Assembly (NCBI RefSeq): GCF_000227745.2
Contig: NC_018012.1
Span: 3,031,501-3,095,500 of the forward strand
Direction of reading: 5' to 3'
Source: Thiocystis violascens DSM 198
GTDB taxonomy: Bacteria > Pseudomonadota > Gammaproteobacteria > Chromatiales > Chromatiaceae
DNA: 64,000 nt
Numbering within the stretch: position 1 is the first letter of the stretch; each line of letters starts with the position of its first letter. Shown one piece after another: positions 28,602 to 36,491 of this stretch. Below the pieces are notes generated by a model. The model saw nothing but the letters and a program-made list of their open reading frames with translations. It ran no database searches and was not told the DNA's origin. The position numbers and the translations under genes were made by a program.

Positions 28602-29608
28602 GCCAAGCATCCTCCGCAACCGTTGCGCTGTTCGGCTCGGGTTCCTGGGGTACCGCGCTCGGAATACTGCTGTGTCGAAATGGCCATCACGTGAGATTGT
28701 GGGGGCATGAGGCGGCGCAAATCGAGGCACTGCGCAGGAATGGCGAGAACAGCCAGTTTCTTCCAGGCTTTCCCTTGCCGCCGGAGCTGATGCCGACCGA
28801 CTCCATGGACGAGGCGCTCGATGGGGCGACCGATTGTTTGATCGCGGTTCCGAGTCATGCCTTCCGACCTGTGGCCAACGCCTTGTCCGAGAGACTCCCC
28901 GAGCGTATCGGGGTTGCCTGGGCGACAAAAGGTCTTGATCCGGCGACCGGTCAACTCCTGCATGCAGCCGCTCAGGAGGAACTGGGGGCGCGGCAATTTG
29001 CCGTGGTTTCCGGCCCCAGTTTTGCCCTGGAAGTCGCTCGGGGGCTGCCGACCGCCGTCACAGTCGCGTCCAGCCAGGCGGTCTTTGCGGAACGGATTGC
29101 GCGTCTCCTGCATTGCGAACGTTTCCGCGCCTATACCAGCGAGGATATGGTGGGCGTCGAGGTCTGTGGCGCCGCGAAGAATGTGCTCGCGATCGCGACC
29201 GGCATCGCGGATGGCCTGGGATTCGGCGCCAATACCCGCGCCGCTCTGATCACTCGTGGGCTGGCTGAACTCATTCGCATCGGTACCGCGCTGGGCGGAC
29301 GCGCCGAGACCTTTACCGGGCTTGCCGGCGTCGGCGATCTGGTGCTGACCTGCACGGACAATCAGTCGCGTAACCGTCGCATGGGTCTGGCCCTCGCGCG
29401 CGGGCTGAGCGTCACGGAGGCGCTGGCTGACATTGGCCAGGAGGTCGAGGGGGTGGTGACGGCGTTATCGATTCACGCCATGTCCGAGAAGCTCGGCGTT
29501 GAGATGCCCATCAGCGAGCAGGTTTACCGCGTTCTCTACGAGCAGGTTTCGCCGGATCAGGCCACGCGCGCATTGCTGGAGCGCGAGCCCAGACCGGAGA
29601 TCGGTTGA
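28598..29608 (+). CDS. gpsA: NAD(P)H-dependent glycerol-3-phosphate dehydrogenase
   Basis: 336 residues. It makes sn-glycerol 3-phosphate for phospholipids. The Rossmann motif [14 protein letters not shown] starts at residue 8, and the catalytic-region motifs [14 protein letters not shown] and [12 protein letters not shown] are present. The TTG at 28598, overlapping the secB stop, is chosen because it puts the Rossmann motif at the normal distance from the N-terminus. Longer starts would run through secB. No good Shine-Dalgarno is seen, consistent with translational coupling. Confidence 0.93.
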   Translation: MSQASSATVALFGSGSWGTALGILLCRNGHHVRLWGHEAAQIEALRRNGENSQFLPGFPLPPELMPTDSMDEALDGATDCLIAVPSHAFRPVANALSERLPERIGVAWATKGLDPATGQLLHAAAQEELGARQFAVVSGPSFALEVARGLPTAVTVASSQAVFAERIARLLHCERFRAYTSEDMVGVEVCGAAKNVLAIATGIADGLGFGANTRAALITRGLAELIRIGTALGGRAETFTGLAGVGDLVLTCTDNQSRNRRMGLALARGLSVTEALADIGQEVEGVVTALSIHAMSEKLGVEMPISEQVYRVLYEQVSPDQATRALLEREPRPEIG

Positions 29609-29647
29609 CTGACGTAAAAGCTGATTCGTACTCAGTGGGTTGGCGCA

Positions 29648-30112
29648 CTATCGCGCACCCGCGAAATTGTGTTGACGCCAAGCCTCGAACAGAACGACGG
29701 CAACCGCATTCGATAGATTCATGCTGCGGTTACCGGGATACATCGGGATATGGATGCGCTGCTCGCTTGGTAAAGCCTCAAGTATGGTGTCTGGAAGTCC
29801 GCGTGTTTCGGGGCCGAAGAGCATCACATCGCCAGCCTGATACCGGGGGCACGTATAAGAAACGTCGCCCTTGGTGCTGACGCCGAACACGCGCGGTCGG
29901 GAGAGACTATCAAGGCAGTCGTCCAGCGATGCGTGGACATGAACATCCGCCCATTCGCGGTAATCGAGTCCCGCCCGTCGCAGCAAACGATCATCCAGGG
30001 AGAATCCGAGCGGTTGAATCAAATTCAAACGTGCTCCCGCGTTGACGCTCAGGCGCATGACGTTGCCTGTATTGGGTGGAATCTCGGGTTCGTAGAGAAT
30101 GACATCAAACAC
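29648..30112 (-). CDS. trmL: tRNA (cytidine/uridine-34-2'-O)-methyltransferase
   Basis: 154 residues from a GTG at 30112; the in-frame TTG at 30166 would add 18 residues not expected in the family. SPOUT-class knotted methyltransferase: N-terminal EPEIPPNTGNVMRL, then GPETRGLP and the C-terminal knot IPMYPGNRSMNLSNAVAV. It methylates the wobble base of leucine tRNAs. Convergent with gpsA and part of the same conserved neighbourhood as in E. coli. Confidence 0.93.
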   Translation of the reverse strand: MFDVILYEPEIPPNTGNVMRLSVNAGARLNLIQPLGFSLDDRLLRRAGLDYREWADVHVHASLDDCLDSLSRPRVFGVSTKGDVSYTCPRYQAGDVMLFGPETRGLPDTILEALPSEQRIHIPMYPGNRSMNLSNAVAVVLFEAWRQHNFAGAR

Positions 30113-30246
30113 GTGACTGATCCGAGGGGTAAACCTAGAAGTTTTGTCGGATTGACTTCTGTTCAATCGCGCATGCTATATTACAGCTTCGGTATCTACT
30201 GAATTATATTTCCATAACAGACCCACAACCGATGGGGGACACATCC

Positions 30247-30468
30247 ATGAGCGACATCGCCGCGCTGAAATCAGAAAAACAGGAACTGATCGATAAGATG
30301 CTTGAAATGCAGAAGCAGTTTATCGATTACGAACACAAACACGGTGTGTCCGGAAAGGATTACTGGGCTTCCACTGAAGGGTTGCTGGCGGACTATCGCC
30401 AGGAATATCTCGACATGGCCAATCGTGTCGTGGATATTGCTCACGAAATCGTTGGCTCAGTACGCTAA
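30247..30468 (+). CDS. Small coiled-coil protein of unknown function
   Basis: 73 residues from an ATG preceded by GGGGGA, a strong ribosome-binding site. Almost wholly helical with heptad-like hydrophobic spacing, a HKHGVSGKDYW turn in the middle, acidic and soluble. I do not recognise it. Structured sequence and a strong terminator follow, so it is probably a short, well-expressed transcript. Confidence 0.7.
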   Translation: MSDIAALKSEKQELIDKMLEMQKQFIDYEHKHGVSGKDYWASTEGLLADYRQEYLDMANRVVDIAHEIVGSVR

Positions 30469-30506
30469 GCTGCATTCATCATGCCAGATATGGTCGCAAG
30501 TGTTCG

Positions 30507-30602
30507 ACCGGGTTTGGCATGAACGTGAAAACCCCGGTGTGGACTCGGTCTAAGTGACCGAGAGACAGATCTCCACGGGTAAGGCGATCTTGAAATCGCC
30601 AT
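30507..30602 (+). ncRNA. Candidate structured RNA or 3' UTR with alternative pairings
   Basis: Downstream of the small coiled-coil gene and ahead of a terminator. A perfect hairpin CTCGGTC-N5-GACCGAG (30544-30562) sits inside an imperfect outer stem (30531-30543 with 30572-30580). An alternative stem pairs ACCGGGTTT (30507-30515) with AAACCCCGGT (30529-30538), using the same C-run. A further short hairpin is GCGAT-TTGAA-ATCGC (about 30584-30599). It has no gene downstream on its strand, so it would act as an sRNA or 3' UTR element. Confidence 0.4.
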
Positions 30603-30630
30603 AAAACCCGCGCCATCGCGCGGGTTTTTT
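30603..30630 (+). terminator. Rho-independent terminator, probably bidirectional
   Basis: Stem CCCGCG/CGCGGG with flanking A and T runs and a run of six T on the plus strand. On the minus strand the same stem is followed by TTTTA, so it can also end the leftward gene at 30629. Confidence 0.9.
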
Positions 30631-31042
30631 ATGTCCTCAGATGCTCAAGGTATTTTGGAGTGCCCTTCATCTCGAGTTCTACCGCAGATGCGGTGACGAC
30701 GAAAGGCAAGGCCGCGCCCTCGAAGCGCAGTTCGCAGCGGATGTAACCTCGGCTGGCGAGCGGGATGGGAATCATGTCTCGATATGTGTAAATGTTTTCG
30801 TCAAGATCTCCGCCAGCGCAAACCAAGGGGCCGATCGGAAGTGGCGACGACAGAACCGCGTCATCCATGCGCAAGACTCCAGCCTGCCACCAGCGGGTTC
30901 TCTCGGTCGATCCAGTCAAGGTTTTGATCAGAGAGGCGCGTGCGATCCGCATGCGAAGACATCCTTGATCCAGGTCGATCGAGGAAATCTCGGCGCCTTT
31001 GAGTTCAATGCTGGTGCTGTCCAAATCGATCTCCCGATCCAC
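30629..31042 (-). CDS. Protein of unknown function next to ntrC
   Basis: 137 residues from a GTG at 31042. Beta-rich, acidic N-terminus (DLDSTSIELKGAEISSIDLDQG), no signal or membrane segment. I do not recognise it. The same frame stays open upstream to the end of ntrC and reads plausibly (KRLQVSRESFAKTLHLF) but has no ATG, GTG or TTG there, so the real start may be unusual or the gene slightly altered. Same direction as ntrBC, ending at the shared terminator. Confidence 0.6.
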   Translation of the reverse strand: MDREIDLDSTSIELKGAEISSIDLDQGCLRMRIARASLIKTLTGSTERTRWWQAGVLRMDDAVLSSPLPIGPLVCAGGDLDENIYTYRDMIPIPLASRGYIRCELRFEGAALPFVVTASAVELEMKGTPKYLEHLRT

Positions 31043-31100
31043 ATGTCGAACGAATAAATGTAGTGTTTTCGCAAAGGACTCTCGCGATACCTGAAGCCGT

Positions 31101-32525
31101 TTAACTGTCTTCGTTGGCGGGCGGATCTCCAGAGTCGATGCTTAACTCCTTGATTTTTCTTGTCAAGGTGTTTCGCCCCCAGCCGAGAAGGCGGGCGGCT
31201 TCCTGACGTCGGCCGCCGGTATGTTCCAGGGCCGATTGAATCATAATCCTCTCGAAGGCCGGTAATGCCTTATCAAGTAGCGCTTCCTGCCCCTGATTCA
31301 ACTTCTGGCGAGACCAGCGGCGCAGAACCAGTTCCCAGGAGTCATCGTTCGATGGCTCCACGAAGGTGGCATTCAACTCGGGCGGCAGGTCTTCGGCCTG
31401 AATGTGTTTGCTCGACGCCATGACGGTCAGCCAGCGCGCCGCGTTTTCCAGTTGTCGCACATTGCCCGGCCAATCGAGTCGTTTCAGGTGATCGATCGCA
31501 CCCTGTAACAGGCTCTTGGGTTCGCAGCTTAATTCCAAGGCGGCTTGGGCCAGGAAGTGACGCATCAGTAACGGAATATCCTCGCGTCGATCCCGCAGGG
31601 CTGGCAAGTGGATGCGAATGACATTGAGACGGTGGAAGAGATCCTCTCGGAAGCGGCCTTGGCGAACAAGCTCTTCCAGATTCTGATGAGTGGCGGCAAT
31701 GATGCGGACATCGACCCGGATTGGCGCCATGCCACCAACCCGATAGAACTCGCCATCGGCCAGGACGCGCAACAGGCGGGTCTGCATTTCGGCGGGCATG
31801 TCGCCGATTTCATCCAGGAACAGCGTGCCGCCATCGGCTTGCTCGAAGCGTCCCTCGCGTCGTGCCTGTGCCCCGGTAAAGGAGCCGCGCTCATGGCCGA
31901 ACAACTCGGATTCCAGGAGGTCGCGCGGAATGGCCGCCATGTTCAGCGCGATGAACGGCCGATCGCTTCTTGGGCTGTGCCGGTGCAAGGCGCGCGCGAC
32001 CAGTTCCTTGCCGGTTCCGGATTCGCCATTGATGAGAACGGTGATGTTGGATCTTGCAAGACGGCCAATGGCGCGAAAGACTTCCTGCATGGCGGGAGCC
32101 TCGCCGATGATATCCGGTGCCTTGGCTTCCGCGACCTCTTCGGTGCGTTCATCGCGCCCGCGGCGGCAGGCGCGACTGATCTGGGAGACGGCTTCGTCAA
32201 GGTCGAAAGGCTTGGGAAGATATTCGAACGCACCGCTGTGAAACGCCGAGACCGCGCTGTCCAGATCGGAATGCGCGGTCATGATAATGACGGGTAGCCC
32301 CGGATAGCGGGCCGTCACCTGACGGAGCAGGTCAAGGCCATCGATACCCGGCATGCGGATATCGGTGAGGATGACATCGGGCTGTTCCCGTTGCAGCGCC
32401 TCGATGATCCCCACTCCGTTCGAGAAACAGGTCACATGCATCTCCGCCTTGCGGAGTGCGCGATCAAGCACCCAGCGAATCGATCGGTCATCATCGATGA
32501 CCCATACCTTGGGTTCTCTAGTCAT
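31101..32525 (-). CDS. ntrC: Nitrogen regulation response regulator NtrC (sigma54 activator)
   Basis: 474 residues. Receiver domain with phospho-acceptor D55 (ILTDIRMPG), AAA+ domain with Walker A GESGTGKE and the sigma54-contact loop GSFTGA (usual GAFTGA), Walker B LFLDEIGDMP, and a C-terminal Fis-type helix-turn-helix (GRRQEAARLLGWGRNTLTRK). It activates sigma54 promoters under nitrogen limitation. Start overlaps the ntrB stop by 8 bp. A matching NtrC-type site lies upstream of glnA in this window. Confidence 0.97.
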   Translation of the reverse strand: MTREPKVWVIDDDRSIRWVLDRALRKAEMHVTCFSNGVGIIEALQREQPDVILTDIRMPGIDGLDLLRQVTARYPGLPVIIMTAHSDLDSAVSAFHSGAFEYLPKPFDLDEAVSQISRACRRGRDERTEEVAEAKAPDIIGEAPAMQEVFRAIGRLARSNITVLINGESGTGKELVARALHRHSPRSDRPFIALNMAAIPRDLLESELFGHERGSFTGAQARREGRFEQADGGTLFLDEIGDMPAEMQTRLLRVLADGEFYRVGGMAPIRVDVRIIAATHQNLEELVRQGRFREDLFHRLNVIRIHLPALRDRREDIPLLMRHFLAQAALELSCEPKSLLQGAIDHLKRLDWPGNVRQLENAARWLTVMASSKHIQAEDLPPELNATFVEPSNDDSWELVLRRWSRQKLNQGQEALLDKALPAFERIMIQSALEHTGGRRQEAARLLGWGRNTLTRKIKELSIDSGDPPANEDS

Positions 32526-33597
32526 GGTCTGACTCCAGCGGCAGATAAACGATAAACGCCGTGTCGCCTGGACGACTATTGCACTCGATCAGTCCACCGT
32601 GCTGACTGACCAGTTCCTGGGCGATGGGCAGCCCAAGTCCACTGCCTCCGGGATAACCGGAGACCATGGGAAAAAAAATCTGATTGCGAATTTCGTCAGG
32701 GATGCCAGGGCCGTCATCACGTATCTGAGCCAATAGAATCAGTCGATGGCGGCGGTTTCCGATCGTGAATTGTCTTAATACCCGGGTTTTGAGTTCAACA
32801 TGGCCATGGACACCAGCGGCCGCGGCGGCATTGCGGGCAAGATTCAGAAACGCCTGGATCAGACGATCCTGATCGGCCATAAAGTCTGGAATACTGGGAT
32901 CGTAATCGCGTTGAATGTCGGGACCGAGCGGCGATTCCGCGAGGATCAGCCCACGGACATGTTCAAGCACGTCGTGAATGTTGACCATTGCGCGACGCGG
33001 CATCCGATTCGGGCCGAGCATCCGGTTCATCAGGGCCTGCAAGCGATCGGCTTCGTCGATAATGATTCGCGTATATTCACGCAATCCGGGATCGGGGAGT
33101 TCCCGTTCCAGTAACTGCGCCGCGCCTCGTAGACCGCCAAGTGGATTCTTGATTTCATGCGCCAAGCCTCTGATCAGTGTCTGAGTGGCCTGATGCTGCG
33201 ACAGCAGATGCTCCTCGCGTGTAATGCGTAATTGACGGTCGACCTGATTCAGTTCCACCAGCACCTCGTCTTCCGCGTCAAAATGGAACAGGGGCAGAAC
33301 GGTGCAGTTCACTGTTTTGGTGCGATCGGCAACCGTGATATTGATCTCGTGTTCCGTAAATGGATGACGCGAGGAAAGCGCGGAGGCCAAACGTTGCTCG
33401 ACATTGCTGTCGGGGCAGGGAAGCAGATGCGCCGCATGCTGACCAACCAAGTGCCTCGAACTCACCTCGAACAGGATTTCGGCCGCCGGATTGAGATACG
33501 TCAGGCACAACTGTTTGTCGAATAACATGACCGCGGTATTCAGATGGTCAAGAATCATCCGTTCGAGAGTCGTTTTGCCCAAGTGTCGAATTGTCAT
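32518..33597 (-). CDS. ntrB: Nitrogen regulation sensor kinase/phosphatase NtrB
   Basis: 359 residues from the ATG at 33597; the frame is open to 33705 but family members start near this Met, just before LGKTTLERMILDHLNTAV. PAS domain, then a dimerisation helix with the phospho-acceptor His in GLAHEIKNPLGG, then the ATPase domain with NLARNAAAAA (N box), DDGPGIP (G1) and GGSGLGLPIAQ (G2). Cytosolic. It phosphorylates NtrC when PII is uridylylated. Confidence 0.95.
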   Translation of the reverse strand: MTIRHLGKTTLERMILDHLNTAVMLFDKQLCLTYLNPAAEILFEVSSRHLVGQHAAHLLPCPDSNVEQRLASALSSRHPFTEHEINITVADRTKTVNCTVLPLFHFDAEDEVLVELNQVDRQLRITREEHLLSQHQATQTLIRGLAHEIKNPLGGLRGAAQLLERELPDPGLREYTRIIIDEADRLQALMNRMLGPNRMPRRAMVNIHDVLEHVRGLILAESPLGPDIQRDYDPSIPDFMADQDRLIQAFLNLARNAAAAAGVHGHVELKTRVLRQFTIGNRRHRLILLAQIRDDGPGIPDEIRNQIFFPMVSGYPGGSGLGLPIAQELVSQHGGLIECNSRPGDTAFIVYLPLESDHD

Positions 33598-33844
33598 TGG
33601 ATGGATCCGTGTGGCTGTCTGCTTCGCCTCCGACCGGAACCAAGGCTGAAAGCACCGATGGTCCGGATCTTCGGTCATGTTTAGGGTTTCGATACCGGAA
33701 TCCAACGGAGTGGGCCATTCGGGCGCAATGATGGTGCTCCATTGTAAAAAGCAGAATTCATACCAATTTCGAGATCCGGAGAATCATGTCCTGACGGACC
33801 AGCGACTCGTTCGTGATCGCATGGCATCGACGTCGCGTCGATCC

Positions 33845-34170
33845 TCAGGGCGATTGCCCTGGTTGCTCGGGTTTGCGAAGATGAAATATGTGGAGGGGCG
33901 TCTGGGCGACGGTGAAGCCTTCGTTATTGCGTATCCGTATTCGATGGCTACCGAAGGCGACGCCGGTCAATTTAATGGGGTTGCCGGCTTTGTCAGCGGA
34001 ATCATCGCCTCATCGAGCAACACATCGATCTAGTGACCCTCAACGAGCGGCAGATCGAGGATGAACGCGATGGAGAGATCGCCGGTTTCCTGAATGAGGG
34101 TCTCGTTCGCGCTCGGTAAGACAATCGCAAACGCCGAATAAGGACCAGGAAACTGCGCGTCATCCGCATG
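33845..34170 (-). pseudogene. Decayed DUF4124-type gene between glnA and ntrB
   Basis: Reading leftward, one frame encodes YSAFAIVLPSANETLI and LSIAFILDLPLVEGH, then meets a TAG at 34032-34030. The same frame continues IDVLLDEAMIPLTKPATPLN to a TGA. A one-base shift near 33970 then gives LTGVAFGSHRIRIRNNEGF and ends at 33845. Joined, these read as the C-terminal part of the DUF4124 protein that commonly lies between glnA and ntrB in gammaproteobacteria. The nonsense codon could come from CAG. The N-terminal signal and DUF4124 part are not visible. Left boundary is the TGA at 33845; the right boundary is approximate. Confidence 0.65.
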
Positions 34171-34267
34171 GGATAGCCTAGCATCGGGAAATGTACATCG
34201 GCCAAAGTACATGCTTGCTGTTCGTGCGTCCTTGCACTGAGAGATCGAATGTCTCCGCCGAAGTCCT

Positions 34268-35671
34268 TTACAGGCTGTAATACATGTCGAATTCAACCGG
34301 ATGCGTGGTCATGCGCAACCGGGTGACTTCAGCCATTTTCAAGGTGATGTAACTGTCGATCAAATCGTCGCTGAAGACGCCCCCGGCGGTCAGGAAGTCG
34401 CGATCCTGATCCAGCGCGTCCAGCGCCATATCCAGCGAATAGCAGACGGTCGGAATCGACTTCGCCTCCTCGGGCGGCAGGTCGTAGAGATCCTTGTCCA
34501 TGGCATCGCCGGGATGGATCTTGTTCTGGATACCATCCAGACCGGCCAGCATCATGGCCGAGAATGCCAGGTAGGGGTTGCCGGTGGAGTCCGGGAAACG
34601 CACCTCGATGCGGCGGCCCTTGGGGCTGGCGCTGAACGGGATGCGAATGGAGGCGGAGCGGTTGCGCGCCGAGTAGGCCAGCATGACCGGGGCCTCGAAT
34701 CCAGGGACCAGTCGCTTATAGGAATTGGTCGAGGCATTGGTCAGGGCATTCAGCGCGCGAGCGTGCTTGATGATGCCACCGATGTAATACAGCGCCGTGT
34801 CGGACAGACCGCCGTATTTGTCGCCGGCAAAGAGGTTCTGGCCGTCCTTGCTCAACGATTGATGAACGTGCATGCCGGTGCCATTGTCGCCGACGATCGG
34901 CTTAGGCATGAAGGTGGCCGTCTTGCCATAGGCATGCGCGACATTCTGGATCACGTACTTGGTGATCTGGTTCTTGTCGGCGCGGCGGACCAACGTATCG
35001 AAGCGGGTGCCGATCTCGCACTGTCCCGCAGTGGCGACCTCGTGATGATGGACCTCGACCGGAACGCCCATTTCCTCGAGCGTCAAGCACATGGCCGCGC
35101 GCAGATCGTTCAGCGAATCGACCGGCGGAACAGGGAAATAGCCGCCCTTGGTGCCGGGACGATGACCCATGTTGCCATCCGGGAAGACGCGCTCGGAGTT
35201 CCAGCCGGCCTCTTCCGAGTCGATCTTGTAGAAGCAACCGCTCATGTCGGCGCCCCAGCGGACGTCGTCCAGGATGAAGAACTCGGGCTCCGGGCCAAAG
35301 TAGGCGGTATCCGCCACGCCGGTTGACTTCAGGTAAGCCTCGGCGCGCTTTGCGACGGAGCGAGGATCGCGCTCATAGCCGGTCATGGTCTCGGGTTCGA
35401 GAATATCGCAGCGAATGATCAGGGTATTTTCGTCGGTGAAGGGGTCCATCACGGCGGTATCGGGCTCCGGCATCAGAACCATGTCGGATGCCTCGATGCC
35501 TTTCCACCCGGCGATCGACGAGCCATCGAACATCTTGCCGTCCCTGAACATGTCTTCGTCGATCACACTGGCTGGCATGGAGACGTGCTGCTCCTTCCCG
35601 CGGGTATCCGTGAAGCGAAGATCGACGAACTTCACTTCGTTGTCTTTGATCATCTTGATGACGTCTGTCAT
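34268..35671 (-). CDS. glnA: Glutamine synthetase type I
   Basis: 467 residues. It makes glutamine from glutamate, ammonia and ATP as a dodecamer. The ATG at 35671 has GGAGA seven bases upstream and starts [15 protein letters not shown]; the frame is open to 35857 but that stretch holds the leader. Signatures include [33 protein letters not shown] and the adenylylation-site segment LYDLPPEE, so activity should be controlled by adenylylation at the Tyr. A sigma54 promoter and NtrC-type site lie upstream. Confidence 0.97.
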   Translation of the reverse strand: MTDVIKMIKDNEVKFVDLRFTDTRGKEQHVSMPASVIDEDMFRDGKMFDGSSIAGWKGIEASDMVLMPEPDTAVMDPFTDENTLIIRCDILEPETMTGYERDPRSVAKRAEAYLKSTGVADTAYFGPEPEFFILDDVRWGADMSGCFYKIDSEEAGWNSERVFPDGNMGHRPGTKGGYFPVPPVDSLNDLRAAMCLTLEEMGVPVEVHHHEVATAGQCEIGTRFDTLVRRADKNQITKYVIQNVAHAYGKTATFMPKPIVGDNGTGMHVHQSLSKDGQNLFAGDKYGGLSDTALYYIGGIIKHARALNALTNASTNSYKRLVPGFEAPVMLAYSARNRSASIRIPFSASPKGRRIEVRFPDSTGNPYLAFSAMMLAGLDGIQNKIHPGDAMDKDLYDLPPEEAKSIPTVCYSLDMALDALDQDRDFLTAGGVFSDDLIDSYITLKMAEVTRLRMTTHPVEFDMYYSL

Positions 35672-35908
35672 AGAATTGTCTCCGATGCTGTGTAATTGAA
35701 AATCGAGACCGGTTGATAACGATGTGCGGCGCTTGCGTGTTGTTGTAAATTCAGAAAAAACCGGCATCCGGCCCCGGAACCTGACAGGCGATGGACTGCC
35801 TTGCTCGATGCGAAAAAACCGCTCAAGCTGACGAAGAATAGGCGGCTTCTCGTCCAACCCAAATCAATCCGGCCATGAGCAGCATAATCCTGGGCTTCGA
35901 CGAACGCA

Positions 35909-35924
35909 TGCAATGATAGAGCCA
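35909..35924 (-). promoter_or_regulatory. Sigma54 promoter of glnA
   Basis: On the minus strand the sequence is TGGCTC-TATCA-TTGCA, matching TGGCAC-N5-TTGCW with one mismatch and keeping the invariant GG and GC at -24 and -12. It lies about 240 bp upstream of the glnA start and points at it. Confidence 0.7.
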
Positions 35925-36129
35925 GAAATGGGCAGGCTTTGCCCAAGGCGGATCCAGGATGCGTCTGGCTTTGCCAAGGCCGGCTTGCATCAATGATGGT
36001 CAGCGACGCTCGGCCAATCCCTCATGTTCAGCAGACCATTTCGAGTACGTCCAGACGCCCTCACTTGAAACGCACCGATCACACCCGTGGATCGTCACGC
36101 ACTCAAATAGCGAGCCATGATGATATCAC

Positions 36130-36144
36130 GCACTAATATAGTGC
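36130..36144 (-). promoter_or_regulatory. NtrC-type enhancer site
   Basis: GCAC-TAATATA-GTGC, an inverted repeat with the GCAC-N7-GTGC form of NtrC sites (compare E. coli glnA GCACCAACATGGTGC). It lies about 210 bp upstream of the sigma54 promoter, a workable distance for an enhancer. A weaker half-like site (GCATCAATGATGG) occurs near 35987. Confidence 0.65.
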
Positions 36145-36397
36145 GCGCATCTATCCAAACTTCCCAGATGGGCGGCCACCACTGGGTGGCGCTCCGCCCG
36201 TGCGTCTGTAATGGTGTGCGTCGGCTCGACCACGGCGGAGATTTGTGGACGGACGGACGGATGGCTCGGCATCCACGTCGATGCCCTGGATGCGATCCCG
36301 CTATCTCCCAACCTCGCACTGGTCGCATTAGGTCTTATCGGTCTCGGCTTCGGACGCAGCCACAATCAACACTGCGGAGAATCGCTGGAATCACACC

Positions 36398-36474
36398 GTA
36401 GGAGCCCGCTTGCGGGCGACTGGCATCAAGATCTTTCGAGGGCTCGCCCGTCGCCCGCAAGCGGGCTCCTACGG
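36398..36474. repeat. Inverted pair of REP-like palindromes (copies 2 and 3)
   Basis: Two near-identical copies of GTAGGAGCCCGCTTGCGGGC in opposite orientation, 29 bp apart, just past the 3' end of the leftward RND gene. Together they can form one large hairpin in the transcript. Same unit as at 13661. Confidence 0.8.
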
Positions 36475-36491
36475 TCAGGATACGGCAGCCG

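Noticed and set aside
33677..34033. 118-codon rightward frame downstream of glnA
   Set aside because: It crosses the decayed leftward gene and the start of ntrB on the opposite strand and resembles nothing known.
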